Source: Clostridiales bacterium (GTDB lineage: Bacteria; Bacillota; Clostridia; Oscillospirales; Oscillospiraceae). From it: DNA of 10,261 bases. The stretch spans positions 1-10,261 of the forward strand of contig JAJQAS010000232.1 of assembly GCA_021203685.1 (NCBI GenBank), given 5' to 3'. The stretch's first letter is position 1; every line of letters starts with the position of its first letter. A program made the translations under genes and the position numbers. The notes beneath the pieces are model-generated. The model saw only the letters and a list, made by a program, of their open reading frames with translations. It searched no databases and had not been told where the DNA came from. Positions 1 to 6,987 of the stretch are shown here, piece after piece.

Positions 1-432
1 ATCGGTCATTCCCAGGGCGGCGTTGGCGTGATAAACGCCATTACCAATACCGACCGCAAGGATATTTACAAGGCTGCCGTGGCGCTGTCGCCAACGAACT
101 ATGAGTTGGCAGTTGCATGTCAATGGCCTTATGATGCCACACAAATTGACATACCGATTCTGTTGATGTCTGGAGCCGGTGGAGGCGATGATTGGGTCGT
201 AACGCTAGAGGGACTGACTGAGATTTACGATATGATACCGGGAGACAAGGTGATGGCAAGAAGGTGTGATACAGCTCATGGTCTCACTGGCGTTTCCGAG
301 GACGGATATGTTATAGCATGGTTCATGTGGCAGCTACAGGGTGACGAGGAAGCGGCAAAGGCGTTTGTCGGAGATGATGCCGAATTATTGGGCAATGATC
401 TCTACCAGGACGTGCAGATCGACATAGAATAA
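1..432 (+). CDS. Alpha/beta hydrolase, C-terminal part (5' end outside window)
   Basis: The reading frame is open from the first base and ends at TAA 430-432, giving 143 residues without a true start. It opens directly on a GHSQGG nucleophile elbow, whose serine is residue 4, the hallmark of alpha/beta-hydrolase esterases and lipases. The GTG at 28 lies after the nucleophile, so it is not the start. Further on are a GGGDDW segment that could supply the acidic residue, and a DTAHG segment whose histidine could complete the triad; these two assignments are inferred from order and spacing. The arrangement resembles small secreted or cytosolic esterases of the dienelactone hydrolase/chlorophyllase type, but the substrate cannot be told. 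The N-terminal part, including the oxyanion-hole region and any signal peptide, is missing. It lies upstream of the mobile-element remains and is probably host chromosome or unrelated cargo. Confidence 0.75.
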   Translation: MGHSQGGVGVINAITNTDRKDIYKAAVALSPTNYELAVACQWPYDATQIDIPILLMSGAGGGDDWVVTLEGLTEIYDMIPGDKVMARRCDTAHGLTGVSEDGYVIAWFMWQLQGDEEAAKAFVGDDAELLGNDLYQDVQIDIE

Positions 433-446
433 TAGCTGTAATAAAG

Positions 447-527
447 AAGCCCTGACACTCGACAACAAGCGTTTGGGTTTCCGAGGCATCTGATGAAAGT
501 CAGGCGCTTTTTTGTTGTCTAAACGCT
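447..527 (+). terminator. Probable terminator of the hydrolase, with overlapping alternative pairings
   Basis: AAGCCCTGAC (447-456) can pair with GTCAGG-C-GCTT (499-509, one bulged C), followed by a run of six T. It starts 14 bases after the hydrolase stop, so it could act as a Rho-independent terminator, although the 42-base loop is long. Two further complementary pairs overlap it: GACAACAA (461-468) with TTGTTGTC (512-519), and AGCGTTT (468-474) with AAACGCT (521-527). Not all of these can form at once. The termination role is inferred from position and the T tract. Confidence 0.45.
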
Positions 528-531
528 GATG

Positions 532-568
532 TACATACCAGGAAAGGAGGGATTTACAGGGGTATGTA
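532..568. repeat. 8-bp inverted repeat TACATACC / GGTATGTA
   Basis: TACATACC (532-539) and GGTATGTA (561-568) are exact inverted repeats separated by 21 bases. The spacer contains a purine-rich, ribosome-binding-site-like AGGAAAGGAGG (540-550), but no credible reading frame follows. It sits between the hydrolase terminator and the first base of helicase homology, so it could be part of an element end, an operator or chance. The rest of 433-609 shows no gene. Confidence 0.3.
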
Positions 569-609
569 GAAAACTTCATATAATCATAAACACAACACAA
601 ACCATTTAG

Positions 610-1296
610 CCAGACAAAGCGTTTTCCGAAGGCACAGGACACCGGGCGCGAACCCGGTTCGCCAAGTTTTGCAATCTCCCGGAGCTGATGAACCTGTTCA
701 AAGAAGTGGCGGACATCAAAACCAGTGATCAACTCAACCTCCCGGTGCCGGAAGCGCACTTTGAGACCGTGGTGGTGAAGCCCTCGGACATTCAAAAGGA
801 GATGGTGGCGTCCCTGTCGGAACGGGCGGCGAAGATTCACGCCCGCCTGGTTGACCCGCCGGAGAACAATATGCTCTGCATTACGTCCGACGGGCGCAAA
901 ATCGGGCTTGATCAGCGGCTCATGAATCCGCTGTTGCCCGATGACCCCGGCAGCAAGCTGAATGCCTGCGTGAACAACGTGTTTCGCATTTGGCAGGAGG
1001 GAACGCCGGGCAGATTGACCCAGCTCCTGTTCTGTGATATGTCCACTCCAAAGGGGGACGGCAGCTTCAATGTCTACGACGACATCAAGAAAAAGCTCGT
1101 GGAGCAGGGCGTTCTCACCGAAGAAATCGCCTTCATTCACGACGCCGATTCTGAAGCGAAAAAGAAAGCGCTGTTTTCCAAAGTGCGCACCGGTCAGGTG
1201 CGGGTGCTGTTGGGTTCCACGCAGAAGATGGGGGCAGGAACCAACGTCCAGGACCGTCTTGTGGCCGTTCATCATCTGGCGGGTAGACCCGTGTGA
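610..1296 (+). pseudogene. Fragment of ICE-type SNF2-like helicase/methylase protein
   Basis: This frame encodes a middle-to-late slice of the very large SNF2-like helicase (often fused to a methylase) carried by Firmicute conjugative elements. Recognisable pieces in order are an EGTGHRARTRF segment, FCNLPELMNLFKEVADIKT, a DNMLCITSDGRKIGLDQRL-like stretch, and GSTQKMGAGTNVQDR, which is helicase motif V. The frame is stopped by TAG at 607-609, just before homology begins, and the protein breaks off after VAVHHL, just before the expected motif VI arginine-finger region (QRxGRxxR), then stops at TGA 1294-1296. The ATG at 688 is internal. The native protein is well over a thousand residues, so both ends are missing and this piece cannot be a working helicase. 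Family recognition is from memory of the conserved segments. Confidence 0.75.
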
Positions 1297-1344
1297 AATC
1301 AAAATCACCCGTTGAACGGGTGGTTTGCTCAGACCCTATAAGGG
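1280..1344. repeat. Cluster of three short palindromes at the helicase breakpoint
   Basis: Three hairpins lie within 65 bases: CGGGT-AG-ACCCG (1280-1291), CACCCGTT-G-AACGGGTG (1306-1322) and CCCT-ATA-AGGG (1334-1344). The first begins exactly where helicase homology stops. On the minus strand the order, a CCCTTATAGGG hairpin then ACCACCCGTTCAACGGGTG, resembles the subterminal hairpins I associate with IS200/IS605-type element ends in Clostridia. No TnpA or TnpB reading frame is present beside it. Bases 1345-1445 contain nothing else recognisable. Confidence 0.4.
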
Positions 1345-1445
1345 CCGTTTGTATCACACTGTCTGCCAGTACTTTGGCCTTCGCCAGTTTGAGTTCTGTA
1401 ATACTCCGTACAAGTTTAATGACGCTAAAGTAATACCACATAATT

Positions 1446-1683
1446 GCAGCTATTAATCGCTTCAGCTACACATGGTTTATCGGACAAATGGCAGGGAGAA
1501 TTTGTAGCAATATAACCGAAACATTAGTTCCAAATCATGGGGTTTATTGCCGTGCTCTCTTTTATAGTAGTGTGGCTGAATTATGGAGATCCATTCTCTC
1601 CAGAGGACAATGTGCTCAATCTGCTCGAGAAGTTCTTCCTTTTTGGTCTCCACTTGAGCTAATTCACCATTCAAGGCAGACAT
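1446..1683 (-). pseudogene. IS5-type transposase, N-terminal remnant with frameshifts
   Basis: Reading from ATG 1683, the frame gives MSALNGELAQVETKKEELLE, then IEHIVLWREWISIIQPHYYK and HDLELMFRLY. This is the N-terminal (DUF772-like) pattern of IS5-family transposases. The expected continuation, LLQ..., then a LSD-containing helix, is present but spread over the other two frames: LLQIL in one, then HLSDKPCVAEAINSC in the third, ending near 1446. That means at least two indels. The catalytic DDE part is absent altogether. No ribosome binding site precedes the ATG. It is a dead insertion-sequence relic next to the end of the TIR operon; the exact IS subgroup is not determined. Confidence 0.65.
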
Positions 1684-1778
1684 AATATTATTGTACCATG
1701 CTGACCAACCTATTGCATTCTTTATTTTTGTGTGGTGTTGCCTTAACTTTATCCTTCCCGACCTTCTCCATACTCCTT

Positions 1779-1806
1779 GCCCACCCTGCCGAGCGGTAGG
1801 GTGGGC
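1779..1806. terminator. Strong GC-rich hairpin downstream of the TIR operon
   Basis: GCCCACCCT (1779-1787) pairs exactly with AGGGTGGGC (1798-1806). The 10-base loop can extend the stem with CCG/CGG. It begins 17 bases beyond the stop codon of the last operon gene, where a terminator is expected for minus-strand transcription. There is no T tract after it in that direction, so it may instead be an mRNA 3'-end stabiliser. The remainder of 1684-1822 shows no gene. Confidence 0.5.
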
Positions 1807-1822
1807 ATTCGATTCGTTATTT

Positions 1823-4519
1823 CTATCTGGCTTTATTCGTAAAATCGAACTCGTCTTTATGCCGTTCCTTAAACAGATTGAAAACAATGGAAAGTTCTTC
1901 GTCGCTGACGGATACATAAGATTCCATATCACTGTTGTTGTCTGCTTCTATCTTCAGAATCACCACAGTGTCGGCCCTGTCATTTTGCGGAAGCAATACG
2001 ACATAGTCCTCGTTTTGATAGTGGATCAGGTCTAAAAATTCAAACGGCCGTTCATGTCCTTTTTCATCGTTCAATTTTACGATTCTATTTGCCTTTGCAC
2101 TCTGACTGTTCCCTGTGTCACCTGTCCCTCCGGCACGCTCTGATGGGTTCACGGAGGATTCCGACTGGTTGGTTTCAGGCTCAGGATGCATCTGTAACTG
2201 AAAATTTGCAGATGCAAGCCAGCGCTCATAGTTTCTGTCCAGAAGTCCGTTCTTCTCCTCCTCATCGAACAGACTATCGACTCCGCGGATGGAACCGATG
2301 ATTATATCCAGACCGACGGTATTGTTTCCAAATTCATTCGTCCACAACGCGCTTAATTCCTCTTTCATGGAGGTCTCGTACTCCCGGAACTGGTCCAGGT
2401 GTTTCTGTTGGGCAATGTAAGTCGTCTTGTCGCGGCTCGAAACAAACAGGGAAAGCCCATAGAGGACCGTGAAAATGATCCCCATGATCGGCTTTGCAGA
2501 TATATTGATGTACGCCAAAAGGACTCCACAAACGCAGGCAAGTCCCAAAGACACCTTATTATTTTCCTTCTTTCCGGCCCACGACATACATGTAATGACA
2601 CCCACGACCGTGGCAACTATGCTGACCAGGATCCACCACCCCCGGATCGCCATAAGAAGGATAACGATTTGCAGAATGACGGCGATGAAGGAAAAGAGTA
2701 AAGAAGCCGTGGCAATACTTGCTTGCTTGAGGTAAACGCCTCCCGCCACATCCAGATATTTTTGCAACTCCTCCGCATGGGAATTTGCCAGCCACTTGCC
2801 AAAATACAACGGGTCGCTCGAAATTTCCGTCTCCTTTTGTTGCAGCAGGAGCAGGTTTTCCTTTCGGGACACGCAATCCTTATAATCGCCCAATTGGTCG
2901 ATGCGTTTCAACGCCTCATTGATTTCATTTATGTCCGATACTTGACAAACCAACTGGTAATCGGCTTCTCTCGCGCGCTCCGCCTGGCTTTTCAGCGTTT
3001 CGACATGCTGAGAGACCTTCATCACGGCTTCCAAACATGCGCGCGTGTCCTCCTCTTCCGCCTGCTTGACCGCCTGCTTGTATTTGTCCTCGATTTCCGT
3101 TTTGAACGCGCCGAGTGTCTGCGCATAAGCGCCTTCTGCATACTGATAGGCATGTATCAGATTGCTGTCCGTTGTCGTGAATAGGGACATAACCTCCTCA
3201 TATTGTTCCTGCAACGGGGCAATTTTCGCAGAATAGTTCCCAAGGTTGGCGATGGCTGTACGGATGTCGTTCTCTGTTAAATAATGGGGTACCACAAAAC
3301 TATACAGCCGATTCCTCGTCTCCGTTGAAAGATGGGAACCGATGTTTTCCGACGTGCCTGGCGTATTGGTTATGGGGGCCAGGAGATAGTCTTTCAACTC
3401 CGACAGGGACTCGCACTCATACTCGCACAATGCTTCTCCCATATATGCCTCTGCCGCCTTCGGATTGGAATTGAGCACAGCCTCATAGCAGTTATACGCC
3501 TTATCCCACTCTTCATCCTCAAGGAAAATCTCTGCGCGATCCATCTGACTTTGCACAGTGACCTGAATCGTGTCCCCTGACGCAGCACCTTTTTTCTCTG
3601 AGCCGGAGGAAACAGTCCCCCTCTTTTTCGGAATGATTTTTTCAATGCCACGCAGCAAATCTTGTGTCGCGCCCACTTTCCCCAAGTCCTGCGCCTGTAA
3701 CCTGGTAAACTCCTGCGGCATATCATATGCGTCTAATCCCTTATAGCAGGGAATCAGTGTTTTTTTCTCTCCGGAGACAATCAGTTTCAGGAAACGGCTC
3801 CATTCATTTTTCACCCAGACGGCATTGTAGTATTCTTCATCCGTGCCCACTGCCAACATGACCTTCGCGGAGTGGAGTGCCGCGAAGATGTACGGCTCAT
3901 ACTCCTGCCCCAGTTTATCCTCCAATGAGATGCGGGAGAAAAACACCCGGTAGCCCTGCTCGGTAAGCGCATTGTACAGATCCTGTGCCAAAACGCTGTC
4001 GATGGTCCGGTCTCCGTACTCATCGGTCTCTTTATAGCAAATAAAAATATCATAGGGTTCCTCTTTCGCGGAAATCTCAATGATGCCACTCCGCAGCGTT
4101 TCAATCGCGTTCGCCTCGCGCTGATAGACTTCCCGGGCTTCGCCGGTGGCGTATTTCAGCGCCTGCGCGTAGTTCTCATCGTTCAGCACACTGTCATAAG
4201 AGGAACGGTGGCAGGTGGGGATTTTCTCTCCCGTAGCGGGATCGTCCACATACTCGATGCCGTACTTGCAGAGGACCAGGCCCCAATAGGCTTCGGCCTC
4301 CCTGGGAAATTCAACGACAAGGGACTGATACATTCCCGCAGCCGTGTCAAATTCGCAGGCGAAACGGAGCCGATTCGCTCGTTTGAAGAGTTTCATCTTC
4401 TTGTCGTTGTCCGCGCTGGGGACGGTCTGTCTGGAGCCGCAGTATTCACACTCCGCGACTGTTTCCTTTCCTCTGATTTTGAGGGTCCCCCCGCACATTT
4501 TACACTTGAATTGTTCCAT
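1823..4519 (-). CDS. Zinc ribbon-TIR-transmembrane protein with C-terminal DUF1292 domain
   Basis: This 898-residue protein starts at ATG 4519, behind AAAGGAG with good spacing. Domains in order: a zinc ribbon (C6, C9, C24, C27); a helical TPR-like stretch (about 44-92); a TIR domain (about 154-295) with YDIFICYKE, RVFFSRISLEDK and WVKNEW motifs; a second TPR-like and coiled-coil region (about 325-600); about four membrane helices (roughly 600-622, 627-648, 656-672, 676-694); a coiled-coil stretch; a polar linker (about 775-810); and a C-terminal module (about 811-895) matching DUF1292, normally a small stand-alone protein. E239 in WVKNEW aligns with the catalytic glutamate of TIR NADases, so NAD+ cleavage or production of a nucleotide signal is plausible but inferred. 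It is the last gene of the operon, 41 bases after its paralogue. The four membrane helices imply that TIR and DUF1292 lie on the same, probably cytoplasmic, side. Confidence 0.85.
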   Translation of the reverse strand: MEQFKCKMCGGTLKIRGKETVAECEYCGSRQTVPSADNDKKMKLFKRANRLRFACEFDTAAGMYQSLVVEFPREAEAYWGLVLCKYGIEYVDDPATGEKIPTCHRSSYDSVLNDENYAQALKYATGEAREVYQREANAIETLRSGIIEISAKEEPYDIFICYKETDEYGDRTIDSVLAQDLYNALTEQGYRVFFSRISLEDKLGQEYEPYIFAALHSAKVMLAVGTDEEYYNAVWVKNEWSRFLKLIVSGEKKTLIPCYKGLDAYDMPQEFTRLQAQDLGKVGATQDLLRGIEKIIPKKRGTVSSGSEKKGAASGDTIQVTVQSQMDRAEIFLEDEEWDKAYNCYEAVLNSNPKAAEAYMGEALCEYECESLSELKDYLLAPITNTPGTSENIGSHLSTETRNRLYSFVVPHYLTENDIRTAIANLGNYSAKIAPLQEQYEEVMSLFTTTDSNLIHAYQYAEGAYAQTLGAFKTEIEDKYKQAVKQAEEEDTRACLEAVMKVSQHVETLKSQAERAREADYQLVCQVSDINEINEALKRIDQLGDYKDCVSRKENLLLLQQKETEISSDPLYFGKWLANSHAEELQKYLDVAGGVYLKQASIATASLLFSFIAVILQIVILLMAIRGWWILVSIVATVVGVITCMSWAGKKENNKVSLGLACVCGVLLAYINISAKPIMGIIFTVLYGLSLFVSSRDKTTYIAQQKHLDQFREYETSMKEELSALWTNEFGNNTVGLDIIIGSIRGVDSLFDEEEKNGLLDRNYERWLASANFQLQMHPEPETNQSESSVNPSERAGGTGDTGNSQSAKANRIVKLNDEKGHERPFEFLDLIHYQNEDYVVLLPQNDRADTVVILKIEADNNSDMESYVSVSDEELSIVFNLFKERHKDEFDFTNKAR

Positions 4520-4525
4520 GTTGTT

Positions 4526-4532
4526 CTCCTTT
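4526..4532 (-). promoter_or_regulatory. Ribosome binding site of the TIR-DUF1292 gene
   Basis: AAAGGAG, six bases before ATG 4519, supports this start. The following residues, a zinc ribbon beginning KCKMCGG, match the N-terminus of the paralogue upstream. Confidence 0.7.
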
Positions 4533-4560
4533 CTCTATTCTCTGTCCTTCCACGAGTTTT

Positions 4561-6126
4561 TCAGCTTATCTCTTTTGTGTAAACTGTAACTTCCCCTCCT
4601 TTAAATAAGGAAGGGCCTTTCCACCCAAATTTCCGAGCGGTTTTGATTACATTATCATCTGCCGGAAGCCCGGCGTACTTCAACGGAAACTTTTTGGTAT
4701 GTGACGTTACAGGACTGTCCAACGACGCCCCCGCATCCAGCAACAGTCGAATGAGTTCCTCGTTTGCTTTCATAAATGCCAAATACAAGACGGGAACATC
4801 AGAGACGGGATCAGCATAGTGGCTTATGTAAACGGCGTTTGGATCTGCGCCTGCTGCCAACAGGATACGCATCATTTCGACATCAGGGTTGTACAAAATC
4901 ACATCGGCCAGGCTAGAAATATTTTTTATAGTGTAGTCACTAGAGCCGTACCTCGTGTAATCATTGTATAAATAGTTGGGGTCAGCGCCGTAATTCAACA
5001 GCAACTGAACCATATCCCTGTCTTTTGCACTCCGTATGGTTTCCGAAAGGCATGTGTATGATACATCCTTCTTAGATTCGTATTTATATTTATAAGTATA
5101 ATCCCGTCCCGTATTGGGATCAGCACCGTTCAGCGCCATGATTCCAAGCTGTACCGTGTTGTCTGCCTGGGACAGCGCCTGCGCCCGAATCTGGGATTCC
5201 AGACGGTCAGTCTGCGTGGAAGGACTGTTGTCGAATAGTTTGTCGATCCCGCGCAGCAGATCCTGAACTGCGCCCACTTTGCCCAGGTCCTGCGCCTGTA
5301 ATTTGGCAAACTCTTTCGGCATATTATAGGCATCGATTCCCTTAAAACACGGAATCAACGTCTTTTTCTTTCCGGCAGCAATCAGCTTCAAGAAGCGGTT
5401 CCACTCGTTTTTCACCCATACCGCATGGAAGTACTCATAGTCTGTCCCAACGACGAGCATGACCCTGGCGGAGTTCAGCGCCGCGAAGATATACGGCTCG
5501 TACTCCCGCCCCAGCTTGTCCTCCAACGAGATACGGGAGAAAAATACCCGATAGCCCTTTTCGGTCAGCGCATCATAGATGTCCTGCGCCAAAACGCTGT
5601 CGATGGTTCGGTTGCCATCCTCATCCGCCTCTTTGTAGCAGATGAAAATGTCATAAGCGGTTTCTTTGCTGGAAACTTCTATAATCTGCTGACGTAGCTG
5701 TTCAATCGCTTTGGCCTCTGCGCGGTACACCTTGCGGCCGACGGCGTCCGTGTTTTCCATTGTCTGGTCATAATTTGGATCATCCAACACGCTGTCAAAC
5801 GAGGAACGATGGCATGTGGGGATTTTTGCGCCGTAGCGGGGTCGTCTACATACTCGATGCCATACTTACAGAGGACTAGGCCCCAGTAGGCTTCCGCCTC
5901 CTCCGGGAAATCGGCGACAATACCTTCGTATACAGCCTCGGCCTTGTCGAACTCGCACGCCCGCAATAAGCGTCCCGCTCTTCCCAAAAGAGTGAGCTTT
6001 TTGGCATTGTCGGCACGCGGCACAGTTTGCGTTGTACCGCATACCGCAGTATTCGCACTTCGCGGTACTCATCCCTTCTGTAATGTCCAAATCGCCACCA
6101 CACATTTTGCATTTACAAACGGTCAT
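4561..6126 (-). pseudogene. Zinc ribbon-TIR-ankyrin protein, broken by two frameshifts
   Basis: Three consecutive frame segments make one protein. Segment one, from ATG 6126 to about 6042, has a zinc ribbon with C6, C9, C24 and C27. Segment two, about 6041-5828, has the TPR-like helices ending in YGIEYVDDPAT. Segment three, to stop 4561, carries the rest of the linker, a TIR domain (E in WVKNEW, codon 5406-5404) and ankyrin-like repeats with LLLNYGADPN, ILLAAGADPNA and LLLDAGASLDS motifs. The first break is an exact 7-bp tandem duplication (TACCGCA twice, 6035-6048, plus strand). Removing one copy restores the CGTTQTVP segment expected from the family. The second is one base too few at a T5 run (5823-5827); restoring it gives KIPTCHRSS as in the paralogue. 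Repaired, it is 519 residues and closely parallels the downstream gene up to the end of TIR, but with ankyrin repeats instead of membrane helices. GGGAGG lies 11 bases before the start. Segment three alone (409 residues from ATG 5790) still contains the whole TIR and ankyrin parts but has no clear ribosome binding site. Sequencing error or variable expression are alternatives to true loss. Confidence 0.8.
6035..6048. repeat. 7-bp perfect tandem duplication inside the TIR-ankyrin gene
   Basis: TACCGCA occurs twice in direct succession (6035-6041 and 6042-6048). On the coding strand this is TGCGGTA twice, and it falls just after the CEYCG half of the zinc ribbon. One copy reads in frame through to the TIR region; two copies shift the frame by one. 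Gain or loss of a unit by replication slippage would switch the frame. Confidence 0.85.
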
Positions 6127-6190
6127 TCTACGCTTGGCCTCCCTATCTGTTTTCTTACAAGATGATTTCGGGTCAGCGGCAATACATATG

Positions 6191-6892
6191 TTAATGCCCC
6201 TTATTTGCCTTGCACAGCGCATTTCGCGCAGCCAAATCCTTTGCCATTTTCTCGCACAGGGCCATCGCGCTGGCGTTGTCTCTCCCTCGTATCGCTGATT
6301 TTAAAGAGGTTTCCAGCGCGGCAAGATCCTGTTCTGCCTCTGTGGTTGCCGCGCTGCTGACAGAATCACTATATCGAATCTTTTCGGCCAGCTCCTGCAA
6401 CTCGCGCTTCAGCGCCTCGTCCCCTGCCTGTTCGATGAGGGCAAGTATTTCGCCGCGGAATTGACGCATAAAGCCCGTGTTCGCCGCGATTTTATCGTCA
6501 TATGACTCAACATAATCCCTCGCGCTGCTTGATGTGATATGACCGACAGCGGCAGCGCCAGTCAGTAGGACAAAAACAACGATGGGAATCCAGACCTGAA
6601 TCTGCGGAACACCGAAGGAAAGCAGAATAAAGAGAATGGCAGCAATTAGCGTAGCACACACATAAAAAATACCGATGCGCAAAACTGGGTACCCGTAAAA
6701 CTTGCTCTTTGTCGTCTTGGCATCCTGAAAAGCAACCCTGTCCACAACGAGAAAGAACAGGAGCGAAAAGAGGACAAAGGCATCCGAGACCCAAAAAGTT
6801 GCCGTTTTAGGAAACGGCACAGCAAAGGCCACAATATTACAGGCAGCGAATAGGACAGCACAAATAGCAATTAATCTTCCCTGTGATTTCAT
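6191..6892 (-). CDS. Four-helix membrane protein with helical C-terminal tail
   Basis: This 233-residue protein starts at ATG 6892, eight bases after AGAGAGG (6901-6907). Four hydrophobic helices are evident at about 7-25, 32-52, 70-93 and 98-119. They are followed by a charged, probably coiled-coil tail (about 120-233) rich in Glu, Lys and Ala. The short loops imply both ends on the same side, most likely the cytoplasm, leaving the tail free to bind partners. There is no cleavable signal peptide and no catalytic motif that I recognise. I recall uncharacterised Clostridia proteins of the same plan beside zinc-ribbon SPFH/TIR genes, but know of no assigned function. It lies 91 bases after the SPFH gene and 64 before the TIR-ankyrin gene, in the same operon. 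A role as membrane anchor or pore for the neighbouring proteins is inference. Confidence 0.75.
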   Translation of the reverse strand: MKSQGRLIAICAVLFAACNIVAFAVPFPKTATFWVSDAFVLFSLLFFLVVDRVAFQDAKTTKSKFYGYPVLRIGIFYVCATLIAAILFILLSFGVPQIQVWIPIVVFVLLTGAAAVGHITSSSARDYVESYDDKIAANTGFMRQFRGEILALIEQAGDEALKRELQELAEKIRYSDSVSSAATTEAEQDLAALETSLKSAIRGRDNASAMALCEKMAKDLAARNALCKANKGH

Positions 6893-6900
6893 TTTTAGTA

Positions 6901-6907
6901 CCTCTCT
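6901..6907 (-). promoter_or_regulatory. Ribosome binding site of the four-helix membrane protein gene
   Basis: AGAGAGG, within a longer GA-rich run, lies eight bases from ATG 6892. This fits the start, which leads directly into the first membrane helix. Confidence 0.55.
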
Positions 6908-6937
6908 CTCAGAATTGATACGAATCGTCTGGTTTGG

Positions 6938-6987
6938 GTGACGCCGCGCGATTCGCTGCGGCAGAATTGCGTAGCGCGCTGCGTCAC
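6938..6987. other. Long imperfect hairpin between SPFH and membrane protein genes
   Basis: GTGACGC (6938-6944) pairs with GCGTCAC (6981-6987). The stem continues inward through a GCGCG/CGCGC block after a single mismatch, giving a GC-rich hairpin of about 50 bases that takes in the stop codon of the SPFH gene (6984-6986). There is no T tract after it on the minus strand, so it is more likely a partial attenuator, processing site or mRNA stabiliser than a full terminator. It could set a higher level of the SPFH product relative to the downstream genes. Confidence 0.5.

Noticed and set aside
385..1308. 307-codon minus-strand open frame opposite the helicase fragment
   Set aside because: It is antisense to a recognised plus-strand family and its residues show no domain pattern; it spans a non-coding gap and two unrelated remnants.
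1345..1441. Short minus-strand frame reading through the palindromes as a possible transposase tail
   Set aside because: None of the three frames shows the C-terminal motifs of TnpA or any other transposase; only the palindromes themselves are informative.
1691..2035. Plus-strand 114-codon open frame over the operon end
   Set aside because: It overlaps the DUF1292 coding end on the opposite strand and the hairpin at 1779-1806; composition is hydrophobic shadow sequence with no start signal.
5823..6048. Programmed ribosomal frameshifting in the TIR-ankyrin gene
   Set aside because: The first lesion is an exact 7-bp duplication rather than a slippery heptamer with a downstream structure, and two separate shifts would be required; mutation or slippage-based switching fits better.
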